Shown piece after piece: positions 50,097-58,329 of a stretch of DNA of 64,000 nt. Source of the stretch: Chelativorans salis. GTDB taxonomy: Bacteria; Pseudomonadota; Alphaproteobacteria; Rhizobiales; Rhizobiaceae. A model generated the notes under the pieces. It saw nothing but the letters and a program-made list of their open reading frames with translations, ran no database searches and was not told where the DNA came from. Made by a program: the position numbers and the translations under genes. The stretch covers positions 868,001 to 932,000 of the forward strand of contig NZ_JAOCZP010000001.1 in assembly GCF_025336525.1 (NCBI RefSeq), written 5' to 3'. The first letter of the stretch is position 1, and each line of letters opens with the position of its first letter.

Positions 50097-50950
50097 GACG
50101 CGAACCGCCCCGAACGATTGCCGACTACGCGCCGCTGGCCTTCCCAGCCATCATGCTGATCGTCTTCTTCGTGGTCCCGTTCTCCACCATGATCGCTGTC
50201 AGTTTCTTTCGGCGGCAGCAAGGCGGCTTCTACACGCCCGATTTCGTAATCGACAACTACGGGCGTTTCCTGAGCGCCTTCTTCGGCGGAGTACTCGGCT
50301 TTTCGCTGGCGCTCGCTATCATGGTCGCCGTCATTTGCGTGGGGATTGCCTTCCCGTTCACCTATCTTCTGACCAAGACCTCACGGCGCGTGCAAATTGT
50401 GTGGCTCGTCTGCCTGCTGTCGGTCCTCTCGCTCTCCGAAGTCATCATCGGCTTTGCCTGGTCGACGCTCCTTTCGCGCACGGCCGGCATCACCAATCTG
50501 CTCGTGGCCGCAGGGCTGATGTCGGAGCCGCAGGCCCTGCTGCCTGGCTTTGGAGCGGTACTGACTGGCATGGTCTACCAGGCGCTGCCGTACACCATCC
50601 TAATGCTCTACCCGGCCCTCGTCCGGCTCGACACGACGCTTCTGGAGGCTGCGCGTACGCTGGGCGCCTCCCCCCTGCGCGGCTTTATCAATATCATCGT
50701 GCCGACGCTCAGGAACACGATCATCGCCACGCTGATCATGGTCTTCGTCTTCGCTCTCGGCTCCTACTTGCTGCCGCAGATCCTCGGGCGGCCGCAGCAC
50801 TGGACGCTGTCGGTGCTCATCACCGACCAGGCGATCTACCAGTCCAACATGCCCTTTGCTGCGGCAATGGCTGTGTTCCTGGTTCTGATCTCGCTGGCGC
50901 TGGTGGGGCTGACACTGCTTGCGGGCGGGCGTAGGGAGGCTACCGCATGA
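50093..50950 (+). CDS. potB: ABC transporter permease (PotB type)
   Basis: This 285-residue membrane subunit has about six helices, the first at PLAFPAIMLIVFFVVPFSTM. A large periplasmic loop (FFRRQQGGFYTPDFVIDNYG) follows, as in PotB. The coupling EAA loop is AARTLGASPLRGFINIIVPT. It is translationally coupled at both ends (ATGA overlaps). Confidence 0.9.
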   Translation: MRREPPRTIADYAPLAFPAIMLIVFFVVPFSTMIAVSFFRRQQGGFYTPDFVIDNYGRFLSAFFGGVLGFSLALAIMVAVICVGIAFPFTYLLTKTSRRVQIVWLVCLLSVLSLSEVIIGFAWSTLLSRTAGITNLLVAAGLMSEPQALLPGFGAVLTGMVYQALPYTILMLYPALVRLDTTLLEAARTLGASPLRGFINIIVPTLRNTIIATLIMVFVFALGSYLLPQILGRPQHWTLSVLITDQAIYQSNMPFAAAMAVFLVLISLALVGLTLLAGGRREATA

Positions 50951-51750
50951 TCGATGCATTCATGCGCAGAATCGGCTTTGCTGTCGTCGCGCTCTTTCTG
51001 GCGGGGCCGCTAATCGTCGTTGCTGGCGTCTCGATCAACGAGAAGCAGTCACTGACCTTCCCGCCCGAAGGCTTTTCCATGGCCTGGTATGGGCAGATCT
51101 TCACCGATTCAGGCTGGCGTGCCGCGCTCGTCGCGTCCATCCTGCTTGCCGCGCTCTCGGCCGCGCTTGCGGTTTTGATCGCGCTGCCGCTCGTCTGGTT
51201 CCTATGGCGGCGCATAGCGCCATGGGCAAATGCGTTCCGCCTGCTCGGTGTCGCGCCATTCATCTTGCCGCCGGTCATCACCGCACTCGGCCTGCTCACC
51301 TTCTGGGCGACGGTCGGCTTCTATGGCCAGTCGTGGACGGCGGTGATCAGCCACGCGATCTTCTTCGTGACGCTGCCCCTGGTCACGCTTTCGCTCGGTT
51401 TCTCCTCGATCGACCGCTCATTGGTCGAGGCTGCCGCGACCATGGGTGCAGATGATCGCCTCGTGCTGCGCACCGTAGTCCTGCCGCTGATCCTGCCCTA
51501 TCTCGTCTCCGGCTATGCCTTCGCCTTCGTGCTGTCACTCAACGAGTATATCGTCGCCTACATGACCGTCGGCTTCACCATGGAGACGCTGCCGATAAAG
51601 ATCTTCAACGCGCTGCGCTACGGCTACACTCCGACGATGGCCTCGGTCTCGGTGTTCTTCGTGGTGATCGCGGCCGTCGTTTTCGCGCTGATCGCCCGCT
51701 TCGGCGACCTGCCACGGCTGCTCGGGGCCATGGCTTCGGACCAGAGCTGA
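50947..51750 (+). CDS. potC: ABC transporter permease (PotC type)
   Basis: This 267-residue membrane subunit opens FAVVALFLAGPLIVVAGVSI-like after a short N-terminus, with the PotC-type motif FSMAWYGQIFTDSGWRAAL. The EAA loop reads EAAATMGADDRLVLRTVVLP. It has about six helices and ends with LPRLLGAMASDQS. It overlaps the amidase gene by one base (TGATG). Confidence 0.9.
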   Translation: MIDAFMRRIGFAVVALFLAGPLIVVAGVSINEKQSLTFPPEGFSMAWYGQIFTDSGWRAALVASILLAALSAALAVLIALPLVWFLWRRIAPWANAFRLLGVAPFILPPVITALGLLTFWATVGFYGQSWTAVISHAIFFVTLPLVTLSLGFSSIDRSLVEAAATMGADDRLVLRTVVLPLILPYLVSGYAFAFVLSLNEYIVAYMTVGFTMETLPIKIFNALRYGYTPTMASVSVFFVVIAAVVFALIARFGDLPRLLGAMASDQS

Positions 51751-52523
51751 TGCGTATCGCCGCGTTCCAGATGAAGGCAGCCGGGGGCGATCAGGCGGCA
51801 AATCTCGCCCGCATCGAGAAAGCTGCCCGTGAAGCCTCAGCGGATGGTGCGGAACTGCTGGTTGCGCCTGAGCTCGCAGTGCCGGGTTACGGCGCCGGAG
51901 ACGAGATGCGCAACCTGGCTGAGCCACCGGGCGGCGAGGTCGTCGCAAGGCTTGCTCTGATCTCGCTTGAGGCGGGGGTCGCCATCCTCGCAGGCTTTGC
52001 CGAGGCGGCGGAAGGCTCAACCTATAACAGTGCAGTTTTCGCCGATGGGCGGAAGGAGCCGGTCATCTACCGAAAGTCGCACCTCTACGGCGATTACGAG
52101 CGCAACCTGTTCGCCGCCGAACGGCCCTCGGCCTGCATCGTGGAGCATGGTGGCCTCAGGATCGGCATCCTGATCTGCTACGATGTCGAGTTTCCGGAGA
52201 ATGTCCGCCGGCTGGCGCAGGCCGGCGCAGAGCTCATCGCGGTGCCGACTGCGTTGCCTGCAAGCGATCACGCCGAACTGATTGCCCGAAAGATGATCCC
52301 GGTACGTGCCTTCGAGAACCAGGTCTTCGTCGCCTACGTCAACCATTGCGGCACCGATGAACTGTTCTCCTATGCCGGCCTTTCCGCGATTGCAGCACCC
52401 AATGGAAACCTCCTTGCGGAGGCTGACGAGAAGTCCGATACACTCCTCTTCGCCGATATCCGGCCGGAGGATTTCGCCGCCTCGGCGGCGGCAAATCCTT
52501 ACCTGCGTGACCTGCAGTTTTAG
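51750..52523 (+). CDS. Nitrilase-superfamily carbon-nitrogen hydrolase
   Basis: This 257-residue amidase would hydrolyse a C-N bond using a Glu-Lys-Cys triad. All three appear: Glu in LLVAPELAVPGYG, Lys in YRKSHLYGDYERN, Cys in GILICYDVEFPENVRR. The sequence fits the R-amidase/N-carbamoylputrescine or agmatine-type branch rather than aliphatic nitrilases (YGAG, RAFENQVFVAYVNHCGTD). It is translationally coupled to the last permease gene, so it is likely to act on the imported compound or on a urea/amide product of the ureohydrolase upstream. Confidence 0.87.
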   Translation: MRIAAFQMKAAGGDQAANLARIEKAAREASADGAELLVAPELAVPGYGAGDEMRNLAEPPGGEVVARLALISLEAGVAILAGFAEAAEGSTYNSAVFADGRKEPVIYRKSHLYGDYERNLFAAERPSACIVEHGGLRIGILICYDVEFPENVRRLAQAGAELIAVPTALPASDHAELIARKMIPVRAFENQVFVAYVNHCGTDELFSYAGLSAIAAPNGNLLAEADEKSDTLLFADIRPEDFAASAAANPYLRDLQF

Positions 52524-52696
52524 GTTTAACCCCTCCTACGGCGGGCGTTTTCGAAGCAGCCTGACCATGGCGCGGCAGAGTTCCGGCAGGACCAAAGTAC
52601 TAACTTCCCATCCTTGACCCTGCTCAGTTCTGCGCCTCTAATATCGGCCGAGTTTCATGAAAACTCGTAGGCGAGGTACATTCAGGAGGAGACTTC

Positions 52697-52789
52697 ATGA
52701 CGTGGTCCACACCGACGATCCGGGAATATGAATGCGGCATGGAAATCTGCCGCTATGCCCCCGCCGATGACGGCGATCCGCAGTTCTAA
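52697..52789 (+). CDS. pqqA: PQQ precursor peptide PqqA
   Basis: This is a 30-residue peptide, MTWSTPTIREYECGMEICRY followed by a ten-residue tail ending DPQF. Glu16 and Tyr20 (E-x3-Y in MEICRY) are the two residues that PqqE crosslinks and that become the PQQ skeleton; both are at the positions expected. AGGAGGA at 52684-52690 gives a strong ribosome site. It lies 38 bp before pqqB. The long tail and two Cys (13 and 18) are noteworthy relative to the short enterobacterial PqqA. Confidence 0.9.
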   Translation: MTWSTPTIREYECGMEICRYAPADDGDPQF

Positions 52790-52827
52790 GCGGCAGACAC
52801 ACGACAATTAAAAAGAGAACGTTACCA

Positions 52828-53721
52828 ATGCGCGCTGTCGTGCTGGGCGCGGCAGCGGGCGGTGGTTTTCCGCAATGGAATTGCGGTTGCCGCAATTGCA
52901 GGGCCGTCCGGGAAGACGCCGAAGGTTTTCTGCCGCGAACTCAGTCTTCCCTCGCGGTGTCGGCGGACGGCAAACGGTGGGCTGTGTTGAACGCCTCTCC
53001 GGATATTCGTGAGCAGATCAATCTGACGCCGGCACTGCATCCGACCGGTTTGCGTGCGTCGCCGATTGCCAGCGTCCTCATTACGAATGGCGACCTCGAT
53101 CATATCGCAGGCCTGCTGACCCTGCGTGAGAAGCAGCCATTCAAGCTCTTCGTTACGCGCGAAATTGCCGACATTCTCGCAGCCAACCCTGTCTTCCGCG
53201 CGCTCGATGCGGATTGCGTCGAGCAGATATGCATCGGGCTGGAAGAGGAATTCGAACTCCTTCCCAATGTAAAGGCGCGGCTATTTGCCGTGCCGGGGAA
53301 AGTGCCGCTCTATGCTGAAACCGGCGAAGTAAAGACGGATATCGAGGGCGAGCAGACGGTCGGTGTGGAAATCGACGGCGATGCGAAAGCCTATTACATC
53401 CCCGGCTGCGCCAGGATGACCCGGCAGTTGGCCGAGCGGCTCGCCGGCGCGCCGCTGGTCTTCTTCGACGGCACCGTCTGGCGTGACGATGAAATGCAGC
53501 GTGCCGGCGTCGGCGACAAGACGGGAGCCCGGATGGGGCATATGGCTATGAGCGGACCGCTGGGTTCGATCGAGGCCTTTGCCAGGCTCGGGGCGGGACG
53601 GAAGGTCTTCATCCACATCAACAACACCAATCCCGTGCTCGACCCCGCTTCAGCCGAGCGCAAGGCGGCCGAGGAAGCCGGCTGGGAAATCGGCTACGAT
53701 CAGATGGAGTTGAGCTGGTGA
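52828..53721 (+). CDS. pqqB: PqqB (metallo-beta-lactamase-fold PQQ biosynthesis protein)
   Basis: This 297-residue protein opens RAVVLGAAAGGGFPQWNCGC, a diagnostic PqqB N-terminus, followed by CRNCRAVREDAEGFLPRTQS. Metallo-beta-lactamase-like motifs such as VLITNGDLDHIAGLLTLREK and YIPGCARMTRQLAERL follow, with a C-terminal FIHINNTNPVLD. The protein acts in the late oxidation or handling steps of PQQ formation in known systems. The stop overlaps pqqC as GTGA. Confidence 0.96.
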   Translation: MRAVVLGAAAGGGFPQWNCGCRNCRAVREDAEGFLPRTQSSLAVSADGKRWAVLNASPDIREQINLTPALHPTGLRASPIASVLITNGDLDHIAGLLTLREKQPFKLFVTREIADILAANPVFRALDADCVEQICIGLEEEFELLPNVKARLFAVPGKVPLYAETGEVKTDIEGEQTVGVEIDGDAKAYYIPGCARMTRQLAERLAGAPLVFFDGTVWRDDEMQRAGVGDKTGARMGHMAMSGPLGSIEAFARLGAGRKVFIHINNTNPVLDPASAERKAAEEAGWEIGYDQMELSW

Positions 53722-54470
53722 CACAGCAGCCTGTCAGACTGTCGCGCGAGGACTTCGAGGCGCGCCTGCGCCGCATCGGTGAGGAGCGCTATCATGATAA
53801 GCACCCCTTCCATCACCGGCTTCATTCCGGGCAGTGCACGCCCGACCAGGTGCGCGCGTGGGTGATCAACCGCTACATGTATCAGAGCCGCATTCCGATG
53901 AAGGATGCAGCACTTCTGTCGCGCTGCGAGGATCCGACGCTGCGGCGTATCTGGCGCTCACGCATTGAAGACCATGATGGCAGTGCTGAACGCCCCGGCG
54001 GGATTGAGCGTTGGCTGAAGCTTGCCGCCGCTGTCGGTCTCGACCGGGACTATGTCGCCTCTGCCGGCGGCGTGCTCCCGGCGACGCGCTTTGCCGTCGA
54101 GTCCTATGTCCGCTTCGTCCGCGAGCGGAGCCTGCTCGAAGCTATCGCCTCTTCGCTGACGGAGCTTTTCGCGCCCAAGATCCACACCAAGCGTATCGCC
54201 GGACTGCTTGAGCATTACGACTTCGCCAACGAGGACAGCATCAGCTATTTCCGCAACAGGCTCGATGAGGCGCCGAAGGATGTCGCCTTCGGGCTCACTT
54301 ACGTGCTCGATCATGCCAACACCGCAGAGAAGCAGGAGGCGGCCGCTGCGGCGCTGACATTCAAGACCGATGTGCTTTGGGCCATGCTGGACGCGCTTTA
54401 TTCGGCCTATGTGGAGCCAGGACACATCCCACCCGGCGCCTGGCGCCCCGGAAAGGGATTGCGCGCATGA
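53718..54470 (+). CDS. pqqC: PqqC (pyrroloquinoline-quinone synthase)
   Basis: This 250-residue protein catalyses the final ring closure and eight-electron oxidation to PQQ. It starts at a GTG overlapping the pqqB stop. Helical PqqC motifs are present: RYHDKHPFHHRLHSGQCTPD, RNRLDEAPKDVAFGLTYVLD, and HIPPGAWRPGKG near the C-terminus. The stop overlaps pqqD by 4 bp. Confidence 0.96.
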   Translation: MTQQPVRLSREDFEARLRRIGEERYHDKHPFHHRLHSGQCTPDQVRAWVINRYMYQSRIPMKDAALLSRCEDPTLRRIWRSRIEDHDGSAERPGGIERWLKLAAAVGLDRDYVASAGGVLPATRFAVESYVRFVRERSLLEAIASSLTELFAPKIHTKRIAGLLEHYDFANEDSISYFRNRLDEAPKDVAFGLTYVLDHANTAEKQEAAAAALTFKTDVLWAMLDALYSAYVEPGHIPPGAWRPGKGLRA

Positions 54471-54757
54471 CCACAGAGTTTCCGGAAACGGCTCGGCCAC
54501 GTCTTTTGAAAGGAGTGCGCAGCCGCTTCGACCAAGCGCGCGACACATGGTTGCTGCTTGCGCCAGAACGCACACTTGAGCTCGACGCGGTGGCGGCTGC
54601 GATCCTCGCCGAGGTCGATGGCGAACGCAGCTTCAGCGAAATCGTCGATATTCTGGCTGCCAAATACAATGCGCCGAAGGAGAGGATTTCGGCGGATGTC
54701 AGAACGTTCCTGTCGTCGCTGGTGGAGCGCCGGATGTTGGAGGTCGATGTTCCATGA
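54467..54757 (+). CDS. pqqD: PqqD (PQQ peptide chaperone)
   Basis: This 96-residue RiPP recognition protein binds PqqA and presents it to PqqE. The ATG at 54467 overlaps the pqqC stop. Pattern: RPRLLKGVRSRFDQARDTWL, APERTLELDAVAAAIL and ERSFSEIVDILAAKYNAPK, the winged-helix order of PqqD. Its stop overlaps the pqqE start. Confidence 0.95.
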   Translation: MTTEFPETARPRLLKGVRSRFDQARDTWLLLAPERTLELDAVAAAILAEVDGERSFSEIVDILAAKYNAPKERISADVRTFLSSLVERRMLEVDVP

Positions 54758-55899
54758 CGCAGGTTTCCACCACGCAGGCAGGCCCGCGCATCAAGGTGCC
54801 GATGGCAATGCTTGCCGAACTGACGCATCGCTGTCCCCTCGCCTGCCCTTACTGCTCGAATCCGGTCGATATGGTAGGCCGCTCCGGTGAGCTTTCCACG
54901 CAGGAATGGACGAACGTATTCCGGCAAGCCGCCGATCTGGGCGTGCTGCATCTGCATCTTTCCGGCGGCGAGCCGGCGGCACGGCCTGATCTGGAGGAAC
55001 TGGTTGCCGCTTCGACGGAGGCCGAACTCTACTCCAACCTGATCACCTCCGGCGTTGGCCTCACTGCGGCGCGACTGGAAAAACTTGCCGCAAACGGCCT
55101 CGACCACCTGCAGCTTTCGTTGCAGGGCATCGATCACGAAACAGCCGACCTCTATGGCGGCTACAGGGGCGGCTTCGACAAGAAGATCGCGGTTGCCGGA
55201 TGGACCGTGGCGCTTGGCCTTCCGCTGACCATCAACGCCGTCATGCACCGGCACAACCTGCCGACGCTGGACCGGATGATCGATCTTGCTGTCGAACTCG
55301 GTGCCCGCCGGCTGGAGGTGGCGACGGTTCAGTTTCACGGCTGGGCGGAAAAGAACAAAGCAGCGCTGATGCCAACGCGCGAGCAGGTCCAAAAGGCCGG
55401 AGAGACGGTTCATGCGGCGCGGCTGCGGCTGAAGGGCGTGCTCGTCATCGACTATGTTCCCGCCGACTATTACGCCACTTATCCGAAAGCTTGTATGGGC
55501 GGGTGGGCAAGCACCAGCTTGAACGTAGCCCCGGACGGGCAGGTTCTGCCCTGCCATGCGGCGCCGACCATCCCGTGGCTAACATTCGACAATGTGCGCG
55601 AGCGTCCGCTGAAGGAGATCTGGACGCACAGCGAGGCCTTCAACTCCTTCCGCGGGGATGAATGGATGCAGGAACCCTGCCGGTCTTGTGCGCGCAAGGC
55701 GGTCGATTTCGGCGGATGCCGGTGCCAAGCCATGGCGCTCGCGGGCGATGCCGCCGCCACCGACCCTGCCTGCTCGAAATCACCACTCCACGCGGACCTT
55801 TTGGCTGCCGCAGAGGTGGCGTCCGGCACGCGGGACGCCGATCTGATCTACCGCCGGATGGCTACGCCGAAGCAGCTTGCGCGCACCCAAAACGCCTAA
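54754..55899 (+). CDS. pqqE: PqqE (radical SAM PqqA crosslinking enzyme)
   Basis: This 381-residue radical SAM enzyme forms the Glu-Tyr crosslink in PqqA. The SAM [4Fe-4S] site is CPLACPYCSNP near residue 30, followed by LHLHLSGGEPAARPDLEEL. The SPASM-type auxiliary cluster region is seen as CMGGWASTSLNVAPDGQVLP and EPCRSCARKAVDFGGC. Every expected element is present. No pqqF protease and no PQQ-dependent dehydrogenase are in the window. Confidence 0.97.
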   Translation: MTQVSTTQAGPRIKVPMAMLAELTHRCPLACPYCSNPVDMVGRSGELSTQEWTNVFRQAADLGVLHLHLSGGEPAARPDLEELVAASTEAELYSNLITSGVGLTAARLEKLAANGLDHLQLSLQGIDHETADLYGGYRGGFDKKIAVAGWTVALGLPLTINAVMHRHNLPTLDRMIDLAVELGARRLEVATVQFHGWAEKNKAALMPTREQVQKAGETVHAARLRLKGVLVIDYVPADYYATYPKACMGGWASTSLNVAPDGQVLPCHAAPTIPWLTFDNVRERPLKEIWTHSEAFNSFRGDEWMQEPCRSCARKAVDFGGCRCQAMALAGDAAATDPACSKSPLHADLLAAAEVASGTRDADLIYRRMATPKQLARTQNA

Positions 55900-55945
55900 G
55901 CGCTACTGCGGCATCCCGGCGTTGCCGAGACCGGAGGGGGCGGGG

Positions 55946-56815
55946 TTACACGAACTTCCGGAACAGCCGCGTCCTGTCGAAGAGCTCTTCCAATTCATTC
56001 ATGCGCGCCCGCGTCGTCTCCCAGGTGCGCGTCTCGATAGCCGCTATCAGCGCCTCGGCGATGAACAGAATGACGGCGGTGGAATCCCACGCCGAGGGCA
56101 CTTCGATGCGCGCGTGGAAGCGGTGGGCGGCGTGGCGCGCGGCGGGCGAGCCCCACTGGTCAGTGAAGAGTACGATGGTCACGTCGCGCGCCCGCGCCAT
56201 CTCGGTTAGGCGCAGGATATCGTGCTCGTAGCGGCGGATGTCGAAGGCGACGAGAATGTCGCCCGGCCGCATATTGAGCACGTAGTGCGGCCAGCTGTTG
56301 GAGTTGGAGGCGATCTGCGTGACGCCGGGGCGGATGACCTGCATGTGAGTGAAAAAGTGGTCGGCCATGGAGCGGGTGATGCGCCCGCCCACCACATGTA
56401 CGTTGCGGGACTGATCGGAAAGAAGTTCCGCCACTGCGTCAAAGGTGCGCTTGTCGATCTGGTTCAGCGTCTGGCGGATATTCTCCGTCACAGCGTCGGC
56501 GAAGCGGCTCAGGAGGTGGCCTTCCAGTGCGCTTTCGGCCCATTGGTCATGCTTTGTGATGGGATTGGAGATAGTTGCCTGCAACTCCGCCCGAAGGGTC
56601 GCCTGCATCTCGGGAAAGCCGCCGAAGCCCAGCTTCTTGGCCATGCGCACCACCGTCGGCGTCGACACACCCGCCGACTCGGCCACCGTTGTGATGCTCT
56701 CCAGCCCGAGCATCGGGTAGTTGTCGATGAGCGCGTTGGCAAGCTGTCTTTCGGCACGCGTCAGCGCGTCAAACGCGCCGCGCAGGCGCTCGACCACCGT
56801 CTTCGGTCCGTCCAT
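55946..56815 (-). CDS. RpiR-family (MurR-like) transcriptional regulator
   Basis: This 289-residue regulator starts at the ATG 56815, which has GGAGGG about 10-12 nt upstream. The N-terminal HTH_6 reads LTRAERQLANALIDNYPMLG and SAGVSTPTVVRMAKKLGFGG. The C-terminal SIS-like half includes RNVHVVGGRITRSMADHFFT and MRPGDILVAFDIRRYEHDIL. Members often sense sugar phosphates or other metabolites. It is divergent from the FGase-TRAP-GS-ALDH operon across 107 bp and is its probable regulator. Confidence 0.92.
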   Translation of the reverse strand: MDGPKTVVERLRGAFDALTRAERQLANALIDNYPMLGLESITTVAESAGVSTPTVVRMAKKLGFGGFPEMQATLRAELQATISNPITKHDQWAESALEGHLLSRFADAVTENIRQTLNQIDKRTFDAVAELLSDQSRNVHVVGGRITRSMADHFFTHMQVIRPGVTQIASNSNSWPHYVLNMRPGDILVAFDIRRYEHDILRLTEMARARDVTIVLFTDQWGSPAARHAAHRFHARIEVPSAWDSTAVILFIAEALIAAIETRTWETTRARMNELEELFDRTRLFRKFV

Positions 56816-56922
56816 CCCCTGCAATCCCTCCGCCTTCCGCTGCCGGTCAAAGTGGCAATTGCGCAAAATCTAGACATTCAGGAATAGCTTGTAACAAAAA
56901 TTTCAGAATTAATCTTGACCGC

Positions 56923-57765
56923 ATGGATAGATATGAAAAGATATTTTCTGTTTCGGCAAGAGGGGCCGCGCTGGTGGGCAGGCAAGTGGGACGAGAAGGT
57001 GCCGGTGAAACGGGGGTCGTTGAGACGATCAACGCCGAAGGTGCGGGGCCGGTGGTGCTGGCCTGCGAGCATGCCTCCAACGTCATTCCGGCAGAGTTTA
57101 CCGATCTCGGCTTGGGCGCGGAAGCACTGGAAAGCCACATTGCTTGGGATCCCGGTGCCCGCGCCGTGGCGCTTCGCTTGTCCGCGCTTCTCGATGCGCC
57201 CCTCGTCGCTCAGCATGTCTCGCGTCTCGTCTATGACTGCAACCGTCCGCCGCACGCTGCGGATGCCACGCCGGCACAGAGTGAGACCTACACAATCCCC
57301 GGCAATGCAGGTCTGACCGCGGAAGAGCGCACACGTCGCGCCAAGTTCTACTACGAGCCGTTTCGCACCGCGCTTGCCGCCTGCCTGGATGCACGCCTCG
57401 CAGGGACGGGCGCACCGGCGCTCGTGACCATCCACTCTTTCACACCTGTCTATTTCGGCATGCCGCGCGATGTCGGCCTCGGCATATTGCACGACCGCGA
57501 CCGCCGCCTAGCCGACGCGCTCCTGGCTTCGCTTGCGGGCGAGAGCGGCTGGATCGTCCGCCGCAACGAGCCCTACGGACCCGAGGACGGTGTGACGCAC
57601 ACGCTGGCCGACCAGGCGCTGCCGCGCGGCATCGACAATGTAATGATCGAAATCCGCAACGACTTGATCGCCGACACCGCGGGACAGGAGAAGGTCGCCC
57701 GTTTGTTGGGACGGCACCTGCAGAAGGCACTTGCCGCGCCGGCTGGCGAGATGGTGGCGAAATGA
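56923..57765 (+). CDS. N-formylglutamate amidohydrolase-family protein
   Basis: This 280-residue protein belongs to the HutG/N-formylglutamate deformylase family. The core reads PVVLACEHASNVIPAEFTDL, LVAQHVSRLVYDCNRPPHAA, LVTIHSFTPVYFGMPRDVG and IDNVMIEIRNDLIAD, with the family's conserved Glu, His and Arg residues. It begins a separate operon beside a TRAP transporter and a glutamine synthetase-like ligase, not a histidine-degradation operon. Hydrolysis of a gamma-glutamyl amide rather than formylglutamate is therefore an attractive possibility, but it is inference. Confidence 0.87.
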   Translation: MDRYEKIFSVSARGAALVGRQVGREGAGETGVVETINAEGAGPVVLACEHASNVIPAEFTDLGLGAEALESHIAWDPGARAVALRLSALLDAPLVAQHVSRLVYDCNRPPHAADATPAQSETYTIPGNAGLTAEERTRRAKFYYEPFRTALAACLDARLAGTGAPALVTIHSFTPVYFGMPRDVGLGILHDRDRRLADALLASLAGESGWIVRRNEPYGPEDGVTHTLADQALPRGIDNVMIEIRNDLIADTAGQEKVARLLGRHLQKALAAPAGEMVAK

Positions 57766-57819
57766 ATGGTACGATGAACAGAGCGGACGGCTTCACCGGA
57801 AACCAATGGACGGCACGCC

Positions 57820-58329
57820 ATGCCTGATATCGTGCGGCGCTACGTCAGTCTCATCGACCGCGTGAACCGCGTCGTCGGCCTTTTCGCCATGTATCTGATC
57901 GTGGCGATGATCGGCATCCTGCTCTACTCTTCGGTCATGAAGGCGGTCGCTATACCGCCGCTGTGGACCCTGGAGATGGCGCAGTTCGTCATGGCCGCCT
58001 ACTACATGCTCGGCGGCGGCTGGTCGCTGCAGAATGATTCCCACGTGCGTATGGACCTCATCTATTCGACCTGGTCGCCGCGCCGGCGCGCGATGGTCGA
58101 CACCCTCACCATCCTGTTCCTCATCTTCTATCTCGGCGTCATGCTCTATGGCGGCTTCTCCTCGACCGCCTATGCAATCCGCTACGGCGAGACGAGCTAT
58201 TCGTCATGGGCGCCGTACATGGCGCCGATCAAGATCATCATGTGCATCGGCATCGCGCTGATGCTTCTTCAGGCTTTCGCCCAGTTCTTCCGCGACCTGG
58301 CGCTGGCGCGCGGGGAGGAACTGTCGTGA
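57820..58329 (+). CDS. TRAP transporter small membrane subunit (DctQ-like)
   Basis: This 169-residue, four-helix membrane protein contains ALEMAQFVMAAYYMLGGGWS-like core residues (LEMAQFVMAAYYMLGGGWSL) and the HVRMDLIYSTWSPRRRAMVD stretch typical of DctQ. It connects the periplasmic receptor with DctM. It overlaps DctM as GTGA. Confidence 0.9.
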   Translation: MPDIVRRYVSLIDRVNRVVGLFAMYLIVAMIGILLYSSVMKAVAIPPLWTLEMAQFVMAAYYMLGGGWSLQNDSHVRMDLIYSTWSPRRRAMVDTLTILFLIFYLGVMLYGGFSSTAYAIRYGETSYSSWAPYMAPIKIIMCIGIALMLLQAFAQFFRDLALARGEELS

